Origin: Blattamonas nauphoetae
Taxonomy: Eukaryota; Preaxostyla; Oxymonadida
Assembly: GCA_033064195.1 (NCBI GenBank)
Contig: JARBJD010000048.1
Coordinates: 186,001 to 250,000 of the forward strand
DNA length: 64,000 nucleotides
Direction: 5' to 3'
Positions within the stretch are counted from its first letter, which is position 1. Every line of letters starts with the position of its first letter. Below the pieces are notes generated by a model that was not told the origin of the DNA, did not search any database, and saw nothing but the letters and a program-made list of their open reading frames with translations. The position numbers and the translations under genes are program-made. Positions 45,518-56,899 of this stretch are shown here, piece after piece.

Positions 45518-46968
45518 TTCTTTCGTTTGCACCGACGTGCCCTTCGGCGATCAAGCCACAGCCAGGTCGGAAGTGTCCGTTGTATTTTTAACGTTCTGGA
45601 TGCTTATTGATCTCCGGCTTATATAATTATCCTCCTCACTCATTCCCTCGCGACACCAGCTGGGACCCATTTTTTCGCTTTTCTTGTGATCAAAGAACAA
45701 TTTATGGGGAAATTAATACTTTGACAGAAGAGACAGAAAATCGTAACCATCATCTCGAGTGAATGAAATAAAGCTATTTGATGACTGCATAATATACCTG
45801 TGTGACAGAGTTTTTTGGGATGTCAAAATGTCAATAATTTCGGTCTATGGGATTTGATCACAACATGATCTTGTCAAGCTCTCGGATTGTGCTCTAGGTA
45901 GTTTGAAACATGTTGAAATCTCATTTTCCTTCGATTTGGAAAGCCATTCCGGTAGAGACTGATGCGGTAGTGCTTGATGAAAAATTCAAAACAACAATGG
46001 AATGATGATGAAATGTGATTTTAAAATTCCTGTATTGGAACATACAATGTCAAAAAAGACAGAATAAGACTGTTTGTTGAGATGTATCTCAAAGATGATG
46101 CGAAAAAGTTGGTTGGTAATGGGATCGTGTGACAGACGGATCAAGACTGTAGAGACAAGAGAGATGGTTTGATTGGATCACAACTATCGCTTTTTTCATC
46201 ATTGAAGAGTCGAGGTCGGTTCACTGAACCATTTGAATGAAAATCAACGTTGTCACGGTGAGGAGGAGAGATGTGCACTCTAATCAAGATGAATGATGAA
46301 AGAATGCGATATACCACTGAAAAAGCAGGAACATGGTTTGAATCCCTCTTCTCTTGCAGATATCACCGGATTTTGTGGCAATGTAGAGAGACTCGCTGTT
46401 CTGTGATAGAACAGGCTGATCAACGGGAAAATAATAAAGAAAAGTAGTCAAGAGAGCATACAGATCATGAGAATGTCGGTTGAATGAACATTCAGACGAA
46501 TTAACGAGCGAATTCAAGAATCGAGGATGATGTTTTGACAGAGGCACATGTGGAATGGGGATTGAACAAATCTAGGTCTGCTTGTATAAAAGAAGGATGT
46601 CGATTTGATGTGTATTTGTGAAAAAAGCAAATTTGTGTCTCGTGGTTGTGTTCTTTGCAGGTCAATGACAGCTTTCAGATGACTTGGAGACGACTTGTGA
46701 TCGGTGTGAGTGTGATGACCAAAATCTGGAAAACTACCATAATGATGCTGTGAACAGGTAAAAGTCATACAGAATCGTTCCAATCTTGTCGTAAAGACAC
46801 GGAAAGTCATCAAGAAATAGACTGTCGCCACCAGGATGAGATTGTGTTAAGTTCCTAATCAGAATGCACTGATGGACAACGGATTATCGAAGAAATCCGA
46901 TAGAAGAGCAGAAATAGCCTGTTCAGCATGTGGCTCACGATCATCCCATGATTCACATAATAATGTGA
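45518..46968. other. intergenic region upstream of the inverted repeat
   Basis: About 1.45 kb with no protein-like frame; short minus ORFs near 46300-46830 read like random sequence. A short motif, tatacctgtgtgaca (about 45792), has an imperfect reverse match (gtcagacaggtata) near 51047-51060 at the other side of the island. That is too short to define element ends. No promoter, tRNA or transposase was recognised. Confidence 0.45.
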
Positions 46969-47253
46969 TACAGTCCTTTCCAAAAAGTTGATCAGGTGTT
47001 TCAAAAAGATGGTTGATCGAGTTGATACCCTCGCCCACAATACTGATTTTCCTCTCCTAACCACTTTCCACCCCTGACTCAACTCTCGTTTTAGAATACC
47101 TAGATGGACAGATAGTGACAAAAAAGATGGTCTGTCTTATTTTTCGCAAAACATGTGCACATTTTGTCGAGATTTTCTGACCACTTTTTTCATTCCAGAT
47201 TTTGCTCTCATTATTCATCTTTCTCTCCAGCAGAACAAAATTCTTAATTAACA
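46969..47253 (-). repeat. left arm of perfect 285-bp inverted repeat
   Basis: The reverse complement matches 50565-50849 base for base over 285 bp. The inner edge is a TTAATTAA where a 565-bp element has inserted. The last two matching bases are the element's first CA and probably coincidental, so about 283 bp are homologous up to the insertion. The arm keeps a 65-codon frame open, but it is not protein-like and occurs only as part of the repeat. Beyond the outer edge the two copies do not match. Confidence 0.95.
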
Positions 47254-47816
47254 CACAATATTATTCGGTGCCCCGCATTTTCCCCACTGCCACAGTTGTA
47301 TTCTCTGACCTGTCGATCACAATCATTCAGGGTCGACAATTTGACGTGTATGCGAGTTTATGGATTTTTCACGTCATTCATTATCTCAATATCAGTCTAT
47401 AGATCCTGGTACGAAAAACTATCTGGTAGTAGAAGGGACTATCAGCTCAAAATCAATCACGAAACCCTCGATCTGATTGTGTCTCTCCACTGGATAGTAA
47501 TCTGACTCTCACGAGTGTTCAATCTTACTCTTATCATATTCGGCATTTATCTCAACTTGTTCCTGCAAATTGATCAGTTGTTCACAACTTCAAGATCGGA
47601 GCTGTTCACACCATCAGAACACTGCCAATATCTCTCTGTAGACTCGATCACATCTTCTATGCATTTATCCTCTTCTCGAATTCTCTCATCTCGCTTTGTG
47701 TCGATGTTTCAATCCGTAGTGATGTCACAACATCCATTTCGTCAATCTCAGATGTTATGTCAGACAAAACAACTGTGGCAGTGGGGAAAATGCGGGGCAC
47801 CGAATAATATTGTGTG
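47252..47816. mobile_element. 565-bp MITE with TTAA target duplication
   Basis: Both ends begin CACACAATATTATTCGGTGC when read inward. The terminal inverted repeat is 48 bp without mismatch, then 8 of 10 further bases match. TTAA lies directly outside each end (47248-47251 and 47817-47820). The interior has no transposase-like frame. TTAA duplications are known for piggyBac-type transposons, so this is probably a non-autonomous relative mobilised in trans; family assignment rests on target site alone. It sits inside the left inverted-repeat copy, so it inserted after the repeat had duplicated or was present there. Confidence 0.88.
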
Positions 47817-47990
47817 TTAAACGTACTCGATTTAACCCGCAACTCCGGATAAACCCACACCCTAGATCTTCAGCCCAAAATTCGGACATTTCCCGAGTTT
47901 CATCACTGTTTCGCAGTTATTTTATCAATGGCTGCTCTAGAGAACGCTGAAACTCATGAAATGAATTAAAAGGACGGAATATCAAGTTCA

Positions 47991-48214
47991 TCCCACTCTT
48001 TCCTGGTCTTCTCACTCGTCCCACGCCTTCCTCGTCTTCTCACTCGTCCCACGCCTTCCTCGTCTTCTCACTCGTCCCACGCCTTCCTCGTCTTCTCACT
48101 CGTCCCACGCCTTCCTCGTCTTCTCACTCGTCCCACGCCTTCCTCGTCTTCTCACTCGTCCCACGCCTTCCTCGTCTTCTCACTCGTCCCACGCCTTCCT
48201 CGTCTTCTCGCTCT
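47991..48214. repeat. 28-bp minisatellite, eight units
   Basis: Eight head-to-tail 28-bp units with the core tcccacgccttcctcgtctt followed by ctcactcg. Units 2-7 are nearly identical, while the first and last carry changes. The unit is not a multiple of three and has a stop in some phases, so the array is unlikely to be coding. It lies between the MITE and the 3' end of the gene at 48348-50344. There are no unique spacers, so it is not a CRISPR array. Confidence 0.95.
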
Positions 48215-48347
48215 GATCCCGCATTGCCCGTTTCATGTTCCGTCCACTCGGCCCCACCTTCCTCCTTTCAGCATCTCGTTCAGCGTCTGTTCAGCCGTGT
48301 CGGATATGTGTGTGATGTTTCAGACAGGATGGCTGGAAGTATCTGAG

Positions 48348-50344
48348 TCAATTTGTCCTTCTCACCAGCTTCTCTCGTCTTTCTCCCTTTTCGCTCGTTC
48401 CTCCTCTTCTTTCCTCGGTCTCTCCTTCTCTTCCGCTTTCTCTTTTGTGGTTCGTGTTTCTTCCGCCCTCATCCACAGCTTCCTGAATACCTGTACATTC
48501 TCTCGCATGCAACTTCCTCATCTCCACTTTCCTCCTCTTCTCTGTCGGCTCGATCTTCGGTCCACGTTTCTGGTATTCTTTACGCTGACGAGCGAAGTCG
48601 ACAAGGTTGGTTTGGGTCGCATTCTGCGTCTTTCCGAAGCGAATTTCTATTTTGTGCTTTTTTTCCCTCGAAACCTGTCACGTTCTGATGGGCTAGTTTC
48701 GTTTCTTTGAGAGAATATTCGTGGAGGGGATCTGGATTGTCACGTGGGCGGGAATAAAACAACAATGATACAGAAAATTGTTTAAGAGGCGAAAAAAGAT
48801 AGAAAAAACAAAATTAAAGCACGGAAGTGCATCGGCTGTTCGAGTCCGAGTTCTGGCGTACCTTTTTAGGATCCTCTTCGTCTGCATTCTCCAACCCAGA
48901 GTAGAGAAGCTAAAACAGAGTCAGGAGAGAAAATATCACACTTTTGTGATGGCGTGATCTTCCTCCGCAATTGCGATCAGCTGATGCGTGAACATGTTGT
49001 CGATCTGTTCGGTTGTCTGTGCCTTCCACTTGTCGAACTTCTTTTCTCTTCTATCCACCTTTTCTTTCATTTCGGAGGCGAGAAGAGACGGAGCGGCTTG
49101 TGATCCGTTTCATACTGCGTTTCCCAGTTCATGGCCTGAAGAAGAGAGATCAATCACAAAAACGATAAAGGATGAGGAAAGATAGCAGGATCATGAAACG
49201 AAAATGAAAAGATCAAACCTGTGGATGCTCAGACGAAGGATCGGTGGCGCCCTTGGGAGCCTGGTCGAAGAGGTGGTTCTCCTTGTAGACGACGAATGGA
49301 GGAGCGGGAAACCTCGGAACACATGCGAATTGTGGTGATACTTGTGCTGGAAAGAGGCGAGGAGAGTCCGACAGTTACGATGGACTGCGCATTGGAGACA
49401 AGTCTTTCGATGTGATGTGTGATTGTGTCTGAGGCGTCTTCGTTGGCGATTGAGGCGGAATAACGGAGATGTTGGTTCGTGAAGACATATTTGAGAGCAT
49501 CTGGTCGATTTCTTCTTGCCTCAGCTGCTTCAGCGGTGATGAATTTCGAAACAACTCGTGAGTGGGTGATTGACTGCAGAATGGCGGCACTTTCGTGGGG
49601 GACTAATAAAACACCGCAATTTCTCGCCGACGAATCGTCCTCGACGAGATCGGGGAAGGAGATCCCGAATGAGTGTGTTTGGTCGTGATCAAATGATCGG
49701 TGTCGATTCTGAGGATTCCATCAGCATTTGACTTGTTTCAAAGAGGAGAGGGGGATGTGAAACGAGATGGCGATGGGAAAGCGGAAGACAGTCACTGAGA
49801 TCCAGAGAGTATGTCAGTCACTAGGGCTTCGAAAGTGTGGCGTTTGTCTGAAGAAATGACGATAAAACAGGTGATAGAAAAGATAAAATACTTCAGAGTA
49901 GAAGAAATTGGAACGACAGGGGATGATTATTCGAGCATACCGTCTCGTTTCCTCATCGAAACATCAAGATGTTGAAATGTCGAAATCAAATTTACATCAA
50001 TTAGTGTAAGTTGTGAGGTGGATGGAGAGGGGGTGGAAGGGAGTGGATGGGAATGGAAGCTGAGGGCTGGGAGGGGATAGGAGAAAAGATGATCTGCGAC
50101 AAAAACAAATCGTGAAAAAGATTGAAAGACAACAACGAAAGGCAACGAGTTGCGAAATAAAAATCCGAATACCCGTTCTAATTGCGAATCCGTGGTGTCG
50201 AATCTTCGGTTCCCATTCTCCTTCCGCGATTTCCTGCGTGCATGCTGGACGGAATTCAACTGAATGGCGAGAAAGGGTCGAGGATAGACGAAAGGTGGGG
50301 TACTCAGTGATTAGAGGAAGGAATGTTTGGAGGCGACTTGTCAC
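48348..50344 (-). CDS. multi-exon basic/charged protein of unknown function
   Basis: A gene model pieced from exons that join in frame. From the N-terminal side: TQEIAEGEWEPKIRHHGFAI; ISTFQHLDVSMRKRD; DKRHTFEALVTDILSGSQ; NRHRSFDHDQTHSFGISFPD; SPTKVPPFCSQSPTHELFRN; FPAPPFVVYKENHLFDQAPK; NWETQYETDHKPL; KVDRREKKFDKWKAQTTEQI; LLYSGLENADEEDPKK; and a basic last exon with RKEYQKRGPKIEPTEKRRKV. Introns range from 26 to 187 nt. The early start and the exact stop (48348 or earlier) are uncertain. SP/TP motifs suggest phosphorylation. It lies wholly between the two inverted-repeat arms. No family recognised. Confidence 0.55.
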
Positions 50345-50564
50345 GTGGAGTAACGTCCCAACCTGGTTGATGCATTTTCTTTTTTAAAATCATCCCACAA
50401 TGAGAATGATCGAAACGAAGAAAACAAAATTTAGAGGAAATCTTGCGGATTTTGGATTCAATAAAGGTCTACAGTGGATACAGAAGAGATGAACACTTGA
50501 GGTGACTTCGGTTGTTCAAAAGTGGAGTTGTGGGTTTTCCCGAAGTTGCGTGTTTATCCGATGA

Positions 50565-50849
50565 TGTTAATTAAGAATTTTGTTCTGCTGGAGAGAAAGA
50601 TGAATAATGAGAGCAAAATCTGGAATGAAAAAAGTGGTCAGAAAATCTCGACAAAATGTGCACATGTTTTGCGAAAAATAAGACAGACCATCTTTTTTGT
50701 CACTATCTGTCCATCTAGGTATTCTAAAACGAGAGTTGAGTCAGGGGTGGAAAGTGGTTAGGAGAGGAAAATCAGTATTGTGGGCGAGGGTATCAACTCG
50801 ATCAACCATCTTTTTGAAACACCTGATCAACTTTTTGGAAAGGACTGTA
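50565..50849 (+). repeat. right arm of perfect 285-bp inverted repeat
   Basis: The reverse complement of 46969-47253. Inward of the shared TTAATTAA this copy has no insertion and continues with gataaacacgcaacttcggg-type sequence (reverse strand), which matches the left copy beyond its MITE at about 22 of 27 positions. So this arm shows the empty target site. Confidence 0.95.
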
Positions 50850-51105
50850 ATTTGACCGAGAAGGCAGTAAATTACAACACTTGCCACATCAAACTGGACT
50901 AAAGTCACAATAATGTCTGGTGGGTTTCGAATTGACTTGATTATCATCTTATTCAAGGAAAAGTGAAAAGATCTCCGACCCATAATTAAAAACCTTCATG
51001 TCATGACATGTCAACGATTTTGCGAAAAATAGGTCTGTCATGTCATGTCAGACAGGTATACTGCATAATAAAAAAAGAATCAGCATCAAGTTGTTAATCA
51101 ACATC
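50850..51105. other. short spacer with nested palindromic words
   Basis: No gene. Around 50999-51052 it holds overlapping short palindromes built from catgtcatgacatg and tgtcatgtcatgtcag, and the phrase ttttgcgaaaaata, which also occurs in the inverted-repeat arms. The RRM gene ends at 51106, so part of this is its 3' region. Confidence 0.5.
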
Positions 51106-53032
51106 TCACACTATGTTGCTGTTAGCTGACAAAGCGAGAGAGGCCGTTGATGTTGAACGATGAGAGGAGTTATCGTCCCACGGGTCGTAGTGACGAGGGG
51201 ACTCAGAAGAGTCCATCCGGTTGAATGAACTTCGGTATGGAGAGGGTGACTGAGTGGATGAGCGAGAAGATGCCAAAGAATATGAGAATGAAGATCCAAC
51301 TTGAGAGAAGGAATGATGATCCAGCAACAAGTCTGTATTATCCCGTGATTGTTCGTCATCTGGAATTTGGGTGACGTCAAACCCTTCCTGGACTTCCACG
51401 CGAGAGGAGCTTGTCTCCTGCTCGTCAAAAGGAAGGCCGGAATTCTGCGAGAGGGAATATCCGACGAGGATGTCTGGACTTCCTTGTGAAGATGGAAGGT
51501 GATGTGATGAGTGATGAAAGAAAGTGGATGAGCGAGAGGATTCCAAAGTAGATCTCAAGGATGATGAATCGTCTTTTGATTGATATTCACTCAGGGCGTC
51601 GTTGAAGTCAAACACGTCATCTCTCTGAAAGGTAGATGAGTCCATCGTTTCATGGCCAGATGGGAGGAGAGGTGGAGGCATTGATTGATTGTTGTGAGGT
51701 GATTGGGCAGGTGCCGGAGAAGGTGGTTGCGTCAGAGCCAAATCACCAGCTTTTGGGAGAGAAGGCAGCAATGATGGGGTGTCGTGAAGCGATATGGAAG
51801 CCGTGTGGGGCTCGCGTTGAGTGGGTGTCGGAGCGAGATGTGTTGAATCTGGTTTTGGAAAGCCCTCAGCGAAGATGGAATAGTCTTGGCAGTGCGGATT
51901 TATATTAAATTTTGGGACAAATGGGGTGGCATTCGGGTTTAACCCATGCGATGGTTGCGGAGATGGTTGTGGTGGTTGTTGTGATGGTCGTTGTTGTCGC
52001 TGATGTGGGGGTGATTGAGATAATTGTGATGGTTGTGAATGTGGTCGGGATTGTTGCCTGTTTGGGTAGAGTCGACATTCCAGACGCAGAGTCCGATTCC
52101 GTCCTCCTTCTCCTCCTCCGGGAATGTTAACTGTGAAGACAGGTGAATATTGTTGTTCCAAACACTTCTTTGCTTGTGAGATGCCTTCTGGCGATTGGTC
52201 GAAGAAAATGGAGGCTGACGTCTTCAGATATCTTCCAGTCGTCCTGAGTTCAACACGAGTTGCTTTCCAAGTGTTAACAAAGATACCAGTCATTGCTCTG
52301 TGTAAATCATTGAGCGTTTGTAGGTCGATTGGAATGGGTTTTGCATTGGTTGTTTTCGAGAACGAACAAAATATTATAATGGGGAGTGTTTTGTTGTCCT
52401 CTTCTGATTGCAAATTAAGCCAGTCCTGCTTGAGTTTATTCTGTCCGAAGTCGGGAGACAACCTCTTCCGGAGAGTTTCTGCAGCTGTTCGTGATTTACA
52501 GAAAATGAGGCAAGTGTTCTGGTTTCGCCCAAAAATATGATGACTATCTTCGTGAATAACCGATTGAAATTCATGGAGAATGGTTTGGAGTTTTTCTATA
52601 TCTCCTTTCTCATCAAACTCGCATAGTTTTGACAATCGAAAAACACGACTTTTGTCAGCTCTGTGAACCCCAACAAAGCAGGACTGATCGGACTGACCGG
52701 ACTGACCCTCAATCTGAATCTCATAAAACGGGTTCTGAGCAATTTGGCTGACAGTTTCGGTCTTCGCGAATTTGAGGAACACGAACGCAATCTCGTTGGA
52801 CTGATCGGCTTTTGTCTGTATCCAATCGAATTTCGGTTCATCATTACCGAATATGGGGCGAAATGTCTGTATGAGAGCGTTTTCTATGGCCAGTCTGGGT
52901 TTGTTCTGTGGAAGATTATAGACTCGGAGACTGTCTAAAATGAAGAAGAAAAGAGATGAAAGTCGTCAAACAATCATCATCAACTGATAAAAGAAATGAA
53001 GACGAATAAAACAGACGTAAATGGAGTGACAT
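51106..53032 (-). CDS. RRM-type RNA-binding protein with low-complexity C-terminus
   Basis: ATG at 53032 (MSLHL) joins via an 82-nt intron (52935-53016) to HSLRVYNLPQNKPRLAIENA. LRVYNL looks like RNP2 and EIAFVFLKF like RNP1 of an RRM, with spacing that suits one domain. A second globular segment follows (FCKSRTAAETLRKRLSPDFG; IPIDLQTLNDLHRAMTGIFV; GRYLKTSASIFFDQSPEGIS). From about residue 265 the protein is Gln/Pro/His- and then Ser-rich. I infer RNA binding from the RRM pattern alone. Starting at the later Met (MFLKF) would cut the RRM in half. Confidence 0.62.
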
Positions 53033-53266
53033 CTTCAAATACTGTCTTTCTGGGGACTGATGATTATTTCACAATCGTGAGCAAACAAGACTTCGGTAGA
53101 AGGCTTGACAAATGAAGAAATGTGTATGGAGAATCGTTTCAAGAAACCAACAATAAAAGTTTGTGGACCAGATCAGAAAAACCTGAAGACGAAATTTGAG
53201 ATTTCTGAGCTCTAGTTGTCAAATAAAGAAGCATATCACAACAATATTCATTCAATAAAATCAAAA

Positions 53267-56200
53267 TTAAAATGATTTCGGCTTTACAGTCAGAGAAAAT
53301 CGTTTGAACGTAATCTCCGACGAGTTTCTGGGTCCCTGGAGGAGAGAAAGAAGGAAATCAAGGACATTTGAATCATTCGAGTCGTCAGAGTGAATAAGGC
53401 GAACGAGTGCATCGGTGAGAAACATGTCATGCACAATCTGATGCTGGATGGGGTGAGATGTTGGGGTAAAGTCGATCAACTCTTTTGGCCACAATTCGAA
53501 CAACTCCCATTCATAGACAATCAAATGCCGAAATTTGACCGAAACATTTGGGTTTGTCTGCAGCCAAGCCAAAACTGATGAATAACTCTGATTGAGCAGA
53601 TCTGTGAGCGCCATCTTCATCTTGGTGTTGTGCATATCCACAAGAAGAGTTGCGAGAAGGCTGAGACAGACAATAAACAGACTCAGAGCATAGTCTCTCT
53701 CCGATGCTGTCACAGCATTACAAACACAAGCCTTCCACATCGCGTTGAGAAGGAACTTTGGTTGTGCCATGTCGACCGTCCCGTCTTGAGGAAAGTTGCT
53801 GACTTCGACGAAAAGTGTGGTTGCGATGAGTGAGAGATGTGCACGATAGATCTGTCCGTATGGCCGAGTGCTGATCATGAAGGAATCAGGATCGTCGTCC
53901 TTCATTTTCCAGACACGGAGCTGGTTGTGGTATTCTCCCCATCGTTTGATGAGGAAGAGAACGAGGCTGAAAAGTGTGGTCGGTGGGGGGCCTTGAACGA
54001 TTTCATTAATCATCAAAGTGAGTCCTTGCGTGAGATCTTTGATGGTGTCGAACACAGCCCAGACTTGTTGGAGGTTGTGATTGAAAAGTGGAGGGTGAGG
54101 CTCGGGTGGAGGTAGTGTGAAGTGTGTTGATGTCGACAGTGGATGGCCAGGTGATACGGGTGGAGGAATGAAAACAGTTGGGGTGTTGATTGGAGGCGGC
54201 AGTGGTTGGGTGCGTGGCTGTGTCTGGAAATTGCTCTGTTGGAGAAGGGAGGGATGAACAATGGTTGTGGCAGCGAATGGTGGAGTTGGTGGACAAACAG
54301 ATCTATTCGGAGGGTCAGCATAGAATCGAGTGACGTCAGGAGTTTGAGGAGGGAGGGTGAAGTGTGAGTGGTGAGGGGAGATTCCAGTGGCTGATGGAGA
54401 CAGAAGTTGCGTGGGGACGGTCTGGGGAGGAGGGAATCTGATGAGGTTGGGGGGTGTTTGGTGTTGTTGGTGTGGTTGTGGGAGATGCGTGCTGATGATG
54501 TGGAAGACACAGAGGAGACACTCGGTGCTCAGTGTGGCCGCAGCAGGCGAATCTTGGGTGAGAATGACTTTGAGAACAGTTGCGAGACTTCTTGGTGAGT
54601 TAATGAGAGTGGCTGAAATGGGGCTGGGAGATACGGAGACAGATGAACATGAAAAAGTGAGGGGATTTGGAGATTAATCATAATAATCAAATTGTATTTA
54701 TGAAATCAGCGCATACAAATGTAAATCAAGGTTATTTTGGAACACATCCCGTTTTTCCTGTTCCACCGAAGTTTCACCCAGACAATCCACCACAAGCGCT
54801 TTCAACGGCTTTGTTAGAGTGTCAAGAAGGAAATTGCGCTGTTTGACATGTGCTTTCACGTGGGAGACGAGATGTTCGGGTGGGGACGTGTAAGAATGAC
54901 AATCACGCATTGCATCCATGCATAGTTGGAATAAAGCCGAGAAAATGTCCTTTATAGGGTGTTCATGATTAGTGCTGTTGATTGCGCTCTTTATGATCGT
55001 CAGGAAGAGGAGTCTGGCGAAAGAGGACAGATGTGGTCGCAGAGAGACAGTAGCATCGAGGTCGAACGGTCGAACGGCGTATGAAGTTGATTCTGATGAC
55101 TGGCTGTCGGAACTTTTGATCGTTTGGTCCAAAGATTGTGCTATCTGCCAACTGAAAGCAACGAGGACGTGCTCCGGGAGCACTGTGATGAATTTGAACA
55201 AAAGGGAAGGTTCAAGATGTGGATAGGTTGTTTGTTTGAGCAGATAATCGAGAGGATCTCTGATAATCCCCAAAAGCAGTGTTGATTGCTGACACAGCCA
55301 ATCGTACCCATTGATCACAGAAAAGGCGAGATAGATCGACAAAATCTTTGCTGAAAAGGCCAACGGGAGGCGCACATCATTCATTCGATTCAGTGCCTGT
55401 GTTTGGGAGAGCCATTGGTCCAGGATCTCCACTGGGATCTCCTCAAAGGAAAGCGGCGGGGCTGTGACTTCTGATGCGGAGTTCTTAACCAAACATCTGA
55501 CGATTTCGTTCGGAAAACGTTTTTTCACGATGGTAAAGGTCAATGAATGGATGATATTGATCCCAAACTCCTGAAACAGGAAATGTGGGGATTTCAGCGA
55601 ATTGATTCCAACTGAGATCATACTCTGGAGTGTCTGGGGAATATAAACCTGAACATGTCCATTAATCTGTGGTGGGTACAATTTTTTGTTGATGTAGTAC
55701 GACATTTTGATGAGTTTCGAGACAGTTTTCTGGCGTGATTCGTTCAGGTTTCCTACGTTCATTAGAACAAGGATTGTCTCCCAAAGAACTGAAATAGGTT
55801 GAAAAGCTGCGAGATAGCATGTTGAGAAGTAGAATAGCTGGCGGAGGTGAAAAAAAGATGAATGATGATCAAAAGCAGACAGAAAATATTGGCTTGACCA
55901 AAGAAGCAATTGGGGTAATGTTCACATATTGCAGAAAGTTTGGATCGGAGTACTGTGCCAATATTTTGACGATTTGGTTGAGATAGTTGGTTTCATATGC
56001 TTTGAACAGGAAGAAGAGTCGGACAGGATAAACACGAGCTAATTGAATGTCGATTTGTAGAGATTTGAGGAATCTGTGAAAATTGGGATTGTCAAATGTG
56101 CATTCGTTGATATTTGAAGGATTGAGGGAGAATTTTACTTTCTTGATGGTGGAAGCGTGTGATGAGTCGAAATCGATGAAAGGAAAGAATTGCCCAGCTG

Positions 56201-56866
56201 TTGTTAAAGTTTCAACCTTCATAGGATGTGTCACAGCTATCTCAAAGACAGACGAACAGAACGTGAAGAGAAATTGACAGCATGTGTCCCATTCCGCAAG
56301 ATGCTGAGGCGAAGACATTTTTCTGATGAAAACTAAAAGCATGAAAAGTAGGACCAGACTCAACATCGTGAATGAACGGAAATGCAGTCTGGATGGCTGC
56401 ACAGAATCGGAGAGCGAGACTGTCGTCGCGTGTTTCTTTCCATTGCCTCAACAACGAATTGAGAATACTGTTGGGATTGAGTTGTTCCCTGAGTGTTTCC
56501 ACTGAGAAGAGATCGGATGTGAATTGGATGGTTTTGTCAAACCGTTGTTAATTCTCTCATACAGATCCGTTAAAGCTTCTAAAGAGTCACTCAGGAATGA
56601 CGGGGGATTTGGCGAAGAGTGTGATTCAAACAACGTTGATTCACCCCTTCTTGAGTTCATCACTGGTTTGGGGGCTGATCAAGGAGTACTCCGCAAATCC
56701 CGTTTGAAACGGGAAAATTTTCGGGAATTTGGATAGTAAAAGGATATAGGAATGCAATGAAATGATAAATCTTTCTGTTAAAGAGCAGCGTGACGTTGTT
56801 GATTCTGTTTCGCTTAAGACGTTTCAGGACCTGATAGGGGATGAGATTGGTAGTAAACTGGCGCAA
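53267..56866 (-). CDS. large helical-repeat-like protein, unknown function
   Basis: Exons contain long helical stretches such as LRQWKETRDDSLALRFCAAI, RQKTVSKLIKMSYYINKKLY, FLFQEFGINIIHSLTFTIVK and ILSIYLAFSVINGYDWLCQQ, typical of HEAT/ARM-like solenoids. One frame stops at 54698, but a 126-nt GT-AG intron (54591-54716) would join LDLHL to SLATVLKVILTQDSPAAATL in frame and continue through a Pro-rich linker to the stop at 53267. I prefer one gene; two adjacent genes split near 54690 remain possible. The 5' end near 56866 lacks a firm ATG. I compared it from memory with TRRAP and CNOT1 and saw no convincing match. Confidence 0.55.
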
Positions 56867-56899
56867 AAACGAAAATATCCCAGAAAAATGTCAGAAAAA

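Noticed and set aside
47057-47254. 65-codon frame in each inverted-repeat arm as a gene
   Set aside because: It occurs only because the arms are identical, has no protein-like features and no clear exon context.
47991-48214. CRISPR-like array
   Set aside because: Units are contiguous with no unique spacers, in a eukaryotic setting; it is a minisatellite.
48830-48860. Possible tRNA because of a gttcgagtcc word
   Set aside because: No acceptor stem, anticodon arm or D arm can be formed around it; it lies in a predicted intron.
46969-50849. LTR retroelement or other capsid-bearing element defined by the two 285-bp arms
   Set aside because: The arms are inverted rather than direct, and no polymerase, integrase or structural protein is seen between them.
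53267-56866. TRRAP/Tra1 or CNOT1 identity for the helical protein
   Set aside because: Compared from memory with both; helical character agrees but no specific conserved motif could be aligned.
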